A DNA stretch of 8,719 bases, from assembly GCA_018067115.1 (NCBI GenBank), contig JAGPVI010000064.1, positions 1 through 8,719 of the forward strand. Reading direction: 5' to 3'. This DNA comes from Bizionia sp. (GTDB lineage Bacteria; Bacteroidota; Bacteroidia; Flavobacteriales; Flavobacteriaceae). The translations under genes and the position numbers were made by a program. Under the pieces are notes generated by a model that saw only the letters and a list, made by a program, of their open reading frames with translations, made no database searches and was not told the DNA's origin. Below are positions 1 through 6,308 of the stretch, piece after piece (position 1 is the stretch's first letter; each line of letters begins with the position of its first letter).

Positions 1-308
1 TGAAGAATATAGAATTTGTATTGGTAAGTATAGATCCAGAAATAGATACCCCACAACGTTTAAAGAGTTTTGCTATAGAAAACGCAATGGACGGCGAGCA
101 ATGGACGTTTTTACAAGGTACAACAAGTGGTGTGCGAGAATTTGCCAATGTATTATCTGTAAAATATAAAGAAATTTCACCTATCGATTTTTCGCACTCT
201 AATATTATTTCGGTGTTTAATGCAGAAGGAGAATTAATGCACCAGCAAGAAGGATTAGGAGTGAATAATAGGGAAACTGTTGCTTCTATTTTAAAAGTAA
301 CGCCTTAA
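1..308 (+). CDS. SCO1/SenC/PrrC-family protein, C-terminal part (5' end outside window)
   Basis: SCO proteins are periplasmic thioredoxin-fold proteins that deliver copper to, or reduce thiols of, copper enzymes such as cytochrome oxidase CuA and, in denitrifiers, nitrous oxide or nitrite reductases. The reading frame is open to base 3, and VLVSIDPEIDTP at the left edge is the conserved central strand of the family, so the TTG at 21 is an internal Leu codon and not a start. The conserved C-terminal histidine lies in DFSHSNIISVF (codon 195-197) and is followed by the usual F-N-A-E-G-E-L turn. The CxxxC copper/thiol motif and the membrane anchor would lie left of the window, so the catalytic half cannot be verified. 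The stop at 306-308 is 38 bases ahead of a porin-like gene on the same strand, suggesting co-transcription. The family call is firm; the client enzyme is unknown. Confidence 0.88.
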   Translation, partial: KNIEFVLVSIDPEIDTPQRLKSFAIENAMDGEQWTFLQGTTSGVREFANVLSVKYKEISPIDFSHSNIISVFNAEGELMHQQEGLGVNNRETVASILKVTP

Positions 309-346
309 TTAAGGGTTGCAAAGATCTAATACATAAAAAACACAGT

Positions 347-1624
347 ATGAAAAATTATAATGTATTAATGCTATTCTTAGCATTGAGTCAGGTGATTTAT
401 GCGCAAGATTTTGAAGTATCTGCTGAGCTAAGACCGCGATTCGAATACCGAAATGGGTATAAAACATTACCGGTAGATTCGTTGGATGCTGCTGCTTTTG
501 TGTCGCAACGCACCCGGTTGAATTTTGATTATAAACACACGTATTTCGATGCGTATTTAAGTATTCAAGATGTTCGTGTTTGGGGCGATGTTCCTACTTT
601 AAATGCCGCCGATAATAACGGATTAAGTGTTCACGAAGCTTGGGCACGATTAAAATTAGCGTCCGAGTTTTCTCTTAAATTAGGACGTCAAGAAATTGTA
701 TACGACAACCAGCGTGTTTTTGGAAGTGTGGGGTGGGCGCAACAAGCTAGAAGTCACGATGCACTTTTGGCGATTTACAAGCCTAATGCTAATCAACACT
801 TTGAATTAGGGTTAGCGCTAAATGCAACGTCAGAGTCTTTATCGAAAATTGATTATACGCTTAATAATTACAAAGCACTCCAGTATTTGTGGTATCATAC
901 AGACATTAAAAACATAGGATTAAGTTTCTTAGTTTTAAATACGGGATTTACTTATTATGAGGCTCCTCAAGACGAAAAACAAGAGGAGAAAGTAGATTAT
1001 AATCAAACACTGGGAGCGCATGTAACATTTTTAGGAAATAAAGTATCTGCGGAAGCATCTGTATACGTTCAAACGGGTAAAATTGCCAATAGAAATTTAA
1101 GCGCTTTTAATGCTGCAGGACAATTAAATTATAGTTTGACACAGAATTTTACAACAGGTTTTGGGGCAGAGTATTTATCGGGAACCGATATGAATACGTC
1201 TAGCTCAGATATTAAATCGTTTACACCTTGGTTTGGAACCAATCATAAATTTAATGGGGCAATGGACTATTTTTACGTGGGTAGTCACGCAAATTCGGTT
1301 GGGTTAATCGATGCGTTTATTAACTTAAAATATCAAAAAAACAAACTAAAATTAAATGTAACACCTCATATGTTTTGGTCGGCAGCAAACGTAGTAAATA
1401 ATACTAACGAAACAATGGACGATTATTTAGGAACAGAAATAGATATAAAATTGACTTATAATTGGCAAAAAGAGATAAGTTTTCAAGTCGGTTATTCACA
1501 CTTATTTGGCACTGAAACGCTTGAGGTTTTAAAAGGAGGAAACCATAATGCAACAACCCACTGGGGGTGGGCAATGGTTACTATTAAACCGAGCTTATTT
1601 AAAACAGCAGCAAATAATCAATAA
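347..1624 (+). CDS. Outer-membrane beta-barrel protein, alginate-export (porin-like) family
   Basis: This 425-residue protein is probably an outer-membrane channel. A short signal peptide is visible: Lys2, a hydrophobic core (VLMLFLALSQVI) and a likely signal peptidase I cut after IYA (residue 19), leaving QDFEV. The mature part opens with ELRPRFEYRNGY and QRTRLNF, followed by alternating strands with aromatic girdles, motifs such as LKLGRQEIVYDNQRVFGSVGW, and short turns throughout. This layout is typical of alginate_exp-domain barrels. The length fits a 16-18 strand barrel. Despite the family name, Bacteroidota members often lie beside respiratory or denitrification genes and need not move alginate; the substrate here is unknown. 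It follows an SCO gene by 38 bases, with no terminator seen between. The stop is 28 bases from the convergent hemerythrin gene. The start ATG at 347 is chosen because it gives the signal peptide. Confidence 0.8.
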   Translation: MKNYNVLMLFLALSQVIYAQDFEVSAELRPRFEYRNGYKTLPVDSLDAAAFVSQRTRLNFDYKHTYFDAYLSIQDVRVWGDVPTLNAADNNGLSVHEAWARLKLASEFSLKLGRQEIVYDNQRVFGSVGWAQQARSHDALLAIYKPNANQHFELGLALNATSESLSKIDYTLNNYKALQYLWYHTDIKNIGLSFLVLNTGFTYYEAPQDEKQEEKVDYNQTLGAHVTFLGNKVSAEASVYVQTGKIANRNLSAFNAAGQLNYSLTQNFTTGFGAEYLSGTDMNTSSSDIKSFTPWFGTNHKFNGAMDYFYVGSHANSVGLIDAFINLKYQKNKLKLNVTPHMFWSAANVVNNTNETMDDYLGTEIDIKLTYNWQKEISFQVGYSHLFGTETLEVLKGGNHNATTHWGWAMVTIKPSLFKTAANNQ

Positions 1625-1639
1625 AAAATAGAATACAAA

Positions 1640-1668
1640 TCACCTCCAAAATTCACCTCCAAAATTCA
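1640..1668. repeat. 13-bp tandem duplication carrying Shine-Dalgarno/anti-Shine-Dalgarno-like sequence
   Basis: The unit TCACCTCCAAAAT occurs at 1640-1652 and 1653-1665, with three more matching bases, so the period-13 match runs over 29 bases. It straddles the stop codon of the hemerythrin gene (TGA, complement of 1653-1655). Removing one copy would leave the same last codons and stop, so the duplication is neutral for the protein. Read on the minus strand each copy contains GGAGGTGA; read on the plus strand each contains TCACCTCC, which resembles the 3' tail of 16S rRNA. No start codon is positioned to use it. No terminator-like hairpin was found in this convergent junction. Confidence 0.85.
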
Positions 1669-2114
1669 TCATCTAAGTTGTCTTGAAAAGCTTCTGGTTG
1701 ATGAATTTTTTCTATATGTAACAGTTGCGCTTCGGTAGCTACTTTTTGAATTTCAGGAAATAAAACACGTTCTTCAAACCTAATATGATCATCCAATTCT
1801 TTTTCAATAGCGATTAATGCTGTTTGCATATCTGGTTCTTCAGTAAACAAGTGATGCAGTCTCTTGTGGTCTTCCATTACTTTAATTATACTGCTGTGAT
1901 TAGGAGGTAAAAGCGTGAAAATTTCAGTTTCTTCTAACTCAAAATGCGGAATTAAATGTGTTTTATAAAACCAATCAGCATATGTTTTTATGCGCGAGAT
2001 AGCAATATTTTTGTTAAAACCAGTTCTTATTTTCCACGATAATAAGAGTCCGTGATGGTGCTCTCGACTTAGTGGTTTTAATGCTTCATGTCGTTTTAAA
2101 GGTTTTAATGCCAT
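1653..2114 (-). CDS. Hemerythrin-domain (HHE cation-binding) protein
   Basis: This 153-residue soluble protein is predicted to form a four-helix bundle around a di-iron site that binds O2, NO or a related ligand. Ligand candidates are in family order: His19/His20/His21 in SREHHHG, His57 and Glu61 in HFELEE, His83 in EDHKRLHH, and His110 with Glu114 in HIRFEE. This is the full HHE pattern, so the site looks intact. There is no signal peptide, so it is cytoplasmic. The ATG at 2112-2114 lies inside the upstream membrane-protein gene (29-base overlap), but is supported because the family's conserved KRHxALxPLSREHHHG block starts right after it. It is the last gene of the ric operon, which suggests a role in NO or oxygen sensing, storage or detoxification. 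That role is inference; the fold assignment is firm. Confidence 0.88.
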   Translation of the reverse strand: MALKPLKRHEALKPLSREHHHGLLLSWKIRTGFNKNIAISRIKTYADWFYKTHLIPHFELEETEIFTLLPPNHSSIIKVMEDHKRLHHLFTEEPDMQTALIAIEKELDDHIRFEERVLFPEIQKVATEAQLLHIEKIHQPEAFQDNLDDEFWR

Positions 2115-3297
2115 AATAATGTTGTGTTTTATAACTTATAAATAAAATAAGAATACCTAAAGGTAAGAGAATACTAGCGATAAATAAAACACCGAAATAA
2201 TGTGGTAACATACCGAGTTGTAAATACCATAGTGCGCCTTGGGTAAAAAGAATACACTCTGTGCTAATAATGCCTAAAAGAAATAGGTAAACCCCTAGTT
2301 TTGAAAGAGAATTAAGTTGTAATAGTTTAGCTTGAAAAAGAAAGGCAAATAAAAACCCGCTAACAACGCCTAGCATAGTAAGATGAATAAAGCCAATTAC
2401 AAAATTATGATGCTCGTAAACTGCTGTTGAAAACTCCGGAATAATAGACAGCGTTTGCAAGACTATTTTCATAATAAAGCAGATTAAAGAAAACCGATAT
2501 ACAATTTTTAAAAGAAGGGATTGGTGTTTTAAATTATGCTGTAATGGCACTTTTATTATGCAGTTAAAATAATACAAAGCGACCAGCTGAAGTATAATAC
2601 CAAATCCATTAAACCAATAGAGTAGTGGGTGATTTGCAAACCATTGAATAGGGAGGGCAAAAGTGATTACCGTAGAAAAAATGAGTACTCGCAGAAATAA
2701 TTTAGTGTTCTTTGACGGTGTAATGTTTAGCCTATGAAATAGAATAGCGATTACCGCAATTAAAAACCAACCGTTAAACTGAAAGTGTAAGAAAAACTGA
2801 ATCGCTATTTGATAAAAAGCCGAGGCTTGCCCTAAGAGACCCACAGCAGGACCTAAACACCACACACCAACAGTAGAAACCAACATAAAGATTAAAGAGG
2901 CGCGCACTAACGTTTTTATTACTGGATTTCCAACAGTCATATCCTTCCAAATACGATACACAAAAGCATAACTGCAAAAAATATGTAGTGTAGAAAAGCT
3001 TATAGATACGGCTGCATAGCCCTGAAGCGGAAAACTAATCATCATCCCAACGACAGCTATTTGAGTGGTCCAAAATAATTTTGAATACCGTTGCGATTTT
3101 TCGGGCACAAAATAATGGACATAAAATGTAAATAACATTAAATACACCCAACCTAGCATAGCGACGTGGGAGTGCGCGTGTATTAAAAATTTATAATTAA
3201 AAATACTGCCGCCTATAAATGCATACCTTAAAAGTAAGCCCATTATAGCGGCAATAAAAAAATTAATTAAACACGTTGTAACACGATGTTTTAACAT
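2086..3297 (-). CDS. Twelve-helix membrane protein, remote NnrS / heme-copper oxidase subunit I-like
   Basis: This 403-residue integral inner-membrane protein has about twelve hydrophobic segments by eye (near residues 8-30, 40-64, 75-96, 98-117, 130-152, 160-188, 200-220, 225-247, 262-283, 297-322, 333-358 and 364-390). Histidines sit in or at the ends of helices: His40/His42/His44 (HAHSHVAMLGW), His105 (STLHIF), His171 (HFQFNGWF), His296/His297 and His305 (HHNFVIGFIHLTMLG). HAHSH opening the second helix recalls the heme-ligand region of cytochrome oxidase/NO reductase subunit I and the HaHEM region of NnrS, a heme- and copper-containing NO-stress protein of similar size. I cannot assign it to either family by eye. 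It starts 5 bases after the ric stop and overlaps the hemerythrin gene by 29 bases, so it belongs to an NO-stress type operon. Binding of heme or metal is inference. Confidence 0.65.
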   Translation of the reverse strand: MLKHRVTTCLINFFIAAIMGLLLRYAFIGGSIFNYKFLIHAHSHVAMLGWVYLMLFTFYVHYFVPEKSQRYSKLFWTTQIAVVGMMISFPLQGYAAVSISFSTLHIFCSYAFVYRIWKDMTVGNPVIKTLVRASLIFMLVSTVGVWCLGPAVGLLGQASAFYQIAIQFFLHFQFNGWFLIAVIAILFHRLNITPSKNTKLFLRVLIFSTVITFALPIQWFANHPLLYWFNGFGIILQLVALYYFNCIIKVPLQHNLKHQSLLLKIVYRFSLICFIMKIVLQTLSIIPEFSTAVYEHHNFVIGFIHLTMLGVVSGFLFAFLFQAKLLQLNSLSKLGVYLFLLGIISTECILFTQGALWYLQLGMLPHYFGVLFIASILLPLGILILFISYKTQHYYGIKTFKTT

Positions 3298-3302
3298 AAA
3301 AA

Positions 3303-4037
3303 TTAATTGTCAAATAATTGTTTTTCTAACTCCGCTGCTTTAGGGAATAAAATATTATTTTCTAAGTGAATATGTAAATGTAAGTCTTTCTCAAAATCAT
3401 CTAACATTGCAAACGTTACTTTATACGTATTACAAGCATCCGTTGGAGGCGTATAATTATTGGTTAGTTTTTCAATTTCTCTAAAACGTTCTCCTTCATT
3501 ATCGTGTTCGGCCATCATTGAAGCAATGGGGTTTTTAACTGTTCCAAAACGCGCTGGATCAATATGTTCCTTGGTTTTTATGGCTTTTTCCATTTTTTTA
3601 ATAAATGGAAATAGCACCAGTTCTTCTTTTTTCATATGCGATGCAAGCTCCTTACTAGAAGCTGTAAATAATTCTGTAATTGTAAATAGTTCTGGGTGAG
3701 TTGTACCGTGCACTTTACAGAGTTTATTTAGAAACGGAAGAAGTATGGCTGTTTTTTCTTCAACATAACGGTGGTGCGTATTTTCTATATGAATAGCTAA
3801 AACATCTAAGGGCCACAAGTTGTAATCTATAGCGTTTGTAGCACCTAAACTTACAGCTTCTAACTTGTCGAGTAGTTCTTGTGAGTCGATTTTGTTTTTT
3901 ACACAGACTTCTTCAATTGTACGGTCTCCTTTGCAACAAAAATCGATACCATAAGAATAAAATACTGCTGCTGTTCTAAAATCGTCTGCCACAAAATGAC
4001 CTATAGCTTTTTGTGAATTTTTTATTTGTGTTTCCAT
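3303..4037 (-). CDS. ric: Iron-sulfur cluster repair di-iron protein Ric (ScdA/YtfE/DnrN family)
   Basis: Ric repairs iron-sulfur clusters damaged by nitric oxide or oxidants, using a di-iron centre in a four-helix bundle in the cytoplasm. The 244-residue length is usual. Residues 8-62 form the ScdA_N (DUF542) domain with the diagnostic GIDFCCKGDRT, including Cys34-Cys35. The HHE domain follows, with ligands matching those of E. coli YtfE in order: His88 (or His83), His134 and Glu138 (HMKKEE), His178 (AEHD), His222 and Glu226 (HIHLEN). Nothing appears to be missing. It is the first gene of an operon with a membrane protein (5-base gap) and a hemerythrin. The 5' region carries a nested palindrome and a promoter-like box, suggesting NO- or redox-responsive control. 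No strong Shine-Dalgarno precedes the ATG, as usual in this phylum. Confidence 0.95.
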   Translation of the reverse strand: METQIKNSQKAIGHFVADDFRTAAVFYSYGIDFCCKGDRTIEEVCVKNKIDSQELLDKLEAVSLGATNAIDYNLWPLDVLAIHIENTHHRYVEEKTAILLPFLNKLCKVHGTTHPELFTITELFTASSKELASHMKKEELVLFPFIKKMEKAIKTKEHIDPARFGTVKNPIASMMAEHDNEGERFREIEKLTNNYTPPTDACNTYKVTFAMLDDFEKDLHLHIHLENNILFPKAAELEKQLFDN

Positions 4038-4048
4038 ATGATTGTTTA

Positions 4049-4067
4049 TTATCGGATAAAATTATCC
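4049..4067. promoter_or_regulatory. Candidate operator: three alternating half-sites ahead of ric
   Basis: Three half-sites alternate: TTATC (4049-4053), GATAA (4055-4059) and TTATC (4062-4066). They make two nested palindromes, TTATC-G-GATAA and GGATAA-AA-TTATCC (4054-4067), both with perfect arms. The centre is about 20 bases ahead of the ric ATG and downstream of the best promoter box, a position where a bound repressor would block transcription. The loops (1 and 2 nt) are too short for a good RNA hairpin, favouring a protein-binding site. No other copy of the pair was seen in the window. The binding protein is unknown; an Rrf2/NsrR- or Crp/Fnr-type regulator is a guess from context. Confidence 0.45.
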
Positions 4068-4104
4068 TTTATTTAGAAATTAGATATAGAGCTTTTAACT
4101 CTTA

Positions 4105-4112
4105 CAAATATA
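4105..4112 (-). promoter_or_regulatory. Candidate Bacteroidota -7 promoter box for the ric operon
   Basis: Read on the minus strand this is TATATTTG, an exact match to the Bacteroidota -7 consensus TAnnTTTG. Transcription would begin near 4098 and give a leader of about 60 bases before the ric ATG. A clear TTTG-type -33 element at the usual distance is not visible; that position falls inside the terminator stem. AT-rich sequence gives such matches by chance, so the call is tentative. Confidence 0.35.
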
Positions 4113-4117
4113 AACAA

Positions 4118-4155
4118 AAATTCCATAAAAGACACTATTGTCCTTTATGGAATTT
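4118..4155 (-). terminator. Rho-independent terminator of the udk-divIC-mutA-lipoprotein-mutB operon
   Basis: Two 17-base arms (4118-4134 and 4139-4155) flank a 4-base loop (4135-4138). In minus-strand RNA all 17 pairs form, with one G-U wobble (4143 with 4130), and the stem is followed by UUGUUU, continuing a U-rich run. On the plus strand the same pair would be an A-C mismatch and no U-tract follows. The structure therefore acts on minus-strand transcripts, 32 bases after the mutB stop. It separates the mutase operon from ric, which then needs its own promoter. Confidence 0.9.
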
Positions 4156-4187
4156 ATAAATAAAATAGAACGATAATTAGTATAAAA

Positions 4188-6308
4188 TTAGTCTATTAAA
4201 ATATCCAATATAGTAATGGCAGCATCGCTAATTCTAGTTCCAGGTCCAAAAACGGCAACAGCACCAGCGTCGAATAAGTATTGGTAATCTTGTTTTGGGA
4301 TAACTCCACCAACAATAACCATAATATCTTCTCGACCATAATTTTTAAGCGCTTCAATAACTTGAGGCACTAAGGTTTTGTGTCCCGCTGCTAAAGACGA
4401 TACTCCTAAAATATGTACATCGTTTTCTACGGCTTGTTTAGCGGCTTCTTCTGGGGTTTGAAATAAAGGTCCAATATCGACATCAAAACCAACATCGGCA
4501 TACCCTGTAGCGACAACTTTGGCACCACGATCGTGACCATCTTGTCCCATTTTAGCAATCATAATTCGCGGACGTCTCCCGTCTTGCTCGGCAAAGGCAT
4601 CTGCTAGTTCTCTTGCTTTTTTAAAGCTTTCATCGTTTTTTATTTCTTTACTATACACGCCAGAAAATGATTTAATTTGTGCTTTATAACGTCCGAAAAC
4701 ATCTTCTAAAGCATCGCTTATTTCTCCTAAAGTAGCACGTTCGCGGGCCGCTATAACTGCTAAAGCTAATAAATTTTCTTCACCTGTTTTAGCCGCTTCC
4801 GTTAAATCTAATAATGCTTGGGTTACTTTTTCAGTATTTCTTTCGGCTTTAAGTGTTGCTAGTTGCTCCAATTGCTGCTTACGTACCGTTTGGTTATCGA
4901 CCTCTAAAATATGTAGCGGATCTTCAGTCTTTAATTTATATTTATTAATTCCAATAATTAAATCTTGATTAGAATCTATTCGGGCTTGCTTTCTTGCCGC
5001 CGCTTCTTCAATTCTTAATTTTGGTACACCAGACTCTATGGCTTTAGTCATTCCGCCAAGTTCTTCAACTTCTTCAATAAGCTCCCAAGCTTTTTGTGCG
5101 ATATCGTGTGTGAGTTTTTCTACATAGTAACTACCGGCCCAAGGATCTACGGTTTTCGTAATTTGGGTTTCGTCTTGTAAAAAGAGTTGCGTGTTTCTTG
5201 CAATTCTAGCCGAAAAATCGGTTGGTAAAGCAATCGCTTCATCTAGCGCGTTGGTATGTAAACTTTGCGTACCACCAAATGCCGCAGCGGCCGCTTCAAT
5301 AGTTGTTCTTGCAACGTTATTAAAAGGATCTTGCTCGGTTAAACTCCATCCCGAGGTTTGACAATGTGTACGTAAAGACAACGATTTTTCGTTTTTTGGA
5401 TTGAATTGTTTTACCAATTTTGCCCATAACATTCTCGCGGCTCTCATTTTGGCAATTTCCATGAAATGATTCATTCCTATCGCCCAAAAGAAAGAGAGGC
5501 GAGGAGCAAACGTATCGATATCCATTCCAGCATCTAGACCTTTTCTTATATATTCTAAACCATCTGCTAGGGTGTAAGCCAATTCAATATCGCAAGTAGC
5601 ACCAGCTTCTTGCATATGATATCCTGAAATACTAATACTGTTGAATTTTGGCATATTATTGCTCGTATATTCAAAAATATCAGAGATAATTTTCATTGAT
5701 GGGGTTGGTGGATAAATGTAAGTATTACGCACCATAAACTCTTTAAGGATATCATTTTGAATGGTTCCTGCTAAGAATTCTGGCTTAACACCTTGTTCTT
5801 CTGCGGCAACAATATAAAACGCCATAATTGGTAAAACGGCTCCGTTCATTGTCATTGAAACAGACATTTTATCTAACGGGATTTGGTCGAATAATATTTT
5901 CATATCTTCAACGCTATCTATTGCTACGCCGGCTTTTCCAACGTCGCCAACAACACGTTCGTGATCGCTATCGTAACCACGGTGGGTGGCTAAATCGAAA
6001 GCTACAGAAAGTCCTTTTTGTCCTGCCTTTAAATTTCGTCTGTAAAAAGCATTGCTTTCTTCGGCGGTAGAAAAACCTGCATATTGGCGAATAGTCCACG
6101 CACGGCGTACATACATTGTGCTATACGGTCCACGTAAATTGGGCGCAATACCAGCCACAAAGTTTAAGTGTTCTACATTTTTTAAATCGGATTTACTGTA
6201 ATTTGATTTTACAGTAATGTCTTCAGCCGTTAAAGTCGTTGTCACGTCTTTTTCTAGCTGTTTCGTTTCCGATTGTAATTCGATATGTTGAAGATTTTTT
6301 CTTTGCAT
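4188..6308 (-). CDS. mutB: Methylmalonyl-CoA mutase, large (catalytic) subunit
   Basis: This cytoplasmic adenosylcobalamin enzyme interconverts (R)-methylmalonyl-CoA and succinyl-CoA, linking propionyl-CoA metabolism to the TCA cycle. The 706 residues show an N-terminal substrate TIM barrel and a C-terminal B12 domain (about 570-706). Residues equivalent to Tyr89, Arg207 and His244 of the Propionibacterium shermanii enzyme are present with a constant offset of 13: Tyr76 (TIRQYAGFSTAEESN), Arg194 (MVRNTYIYPP) and His231 (SGYHMQEAG). The cobalt-binding histidine is His592 in GQDGHDRG, followed by SSLAAGH and VGGVIP of the B12 fold. All key residues are intact. The start ATG shares one base with the stop of the upstream lipoprotein gene. 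It is the last gene of its operon, followed by a strong terminator. The alternative symbol is scpA. Confidence 0.97.
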   Translation of the reverse strand: MQRKNLQHIELQSETKQLEKDVTTTLTAEDITVKSNYSKSDLKNVEHLNFVAGIAPNLRGPYSTMYVRRAWTIRQYAGFSTAEESNAFYRRNLKAGQKGLSVAFDLATHRGYDSDHERVVGDVGKAGVAIDSVEDMKILFDQIPLDKMSVSMTMNGAVLPIMAFYIVAAEEQGVKPEFLAGTIQNDILKEFMVRNTYIYPPTPSMKIISDIFEYTSNNMPKFNSISISGYHMQEAGATCDIELAYTLADGLEYIRKGLDAGMDIDTFAPRLSFFWAIGMNHFMEIAKMRAARMLWAKLVKQFNPKNEKSLSLRTHCQTSGWSLTEQDPFNNVARTTIEAAAAAFGGTQSLHTNALDEAIALPTDFSARIARNTQLFLQDETQITKTVDPWAGSYYVEKLTHDIAQKAWELIEEVEELGGMTKAIESGVPKLRIEEAAARKQARIDSNQDLIIGINKYKLKTEDPLHILEVDNQTVRKQQLEQLATLKAERNTEKVTQALLDLTEAAKTGEENLLALAVIAARERATLGEISDALEDVFGRYKAQIKSFSGVYSKEIKNDESFKKARELADAFAEQDGRRPRIMIAKMGQDGHDRGAKVVATGYADVGFDVDIGPLFQTPEEAAKQAVENDVHILGVSSLAAGHKTLVPQVIEALKNYGREDIMVIVGGVIPKQDYQYLFDAGAVAVFGPGTRISDAAITILDILID

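Noticed and set aside
21..308. TTG at 21 as the start of a complete small protein
   Set aside because: The frame stays open to the window edge and the protein lacks the N-terminal half of the SCO fold, so this is a truncated view of a longer gene.
1548..1631. A 27-codon + strand frame inside the end of the barrel gene, with AGGAGG 8 bases before its ATG
   Set aside because: AGGAGG encodes Gly-Gly in the barrel frame, Bacteroidota ribosomes make little use of such sites, and the predicted peptide (MQQPTGGGQW start) shows no recognisable feature.
2774..2977. Minus-strand 67-residue open frame
   Set aside because: It lies wholly inside the twelve-helix membrane-protein gene in another frame; its Cys-rich composition is what frame-shifted hydrophobic codons give.
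3663..3694. Near-perfect 14-base direct repeat at 18-base spacing in ric (ELFTITELFT)
   Set aside because: It reflects a helical ELxxIxELF pattern that I believe is usual in this position of Ric proteins, so no recent duplication is needed to explain it.
3460..3699. Plus-strand 79-residue open frame
   Set aside because: It is antisense to the middle of ric, whose protein is conserved across this entire stretch.
5828..6070. Plus-strand 80-residue open frame
   Set aside because: It is antisense to the highly conserved barrel of mutB, and its Arg/Leu-rich product is typical of antisense frames.
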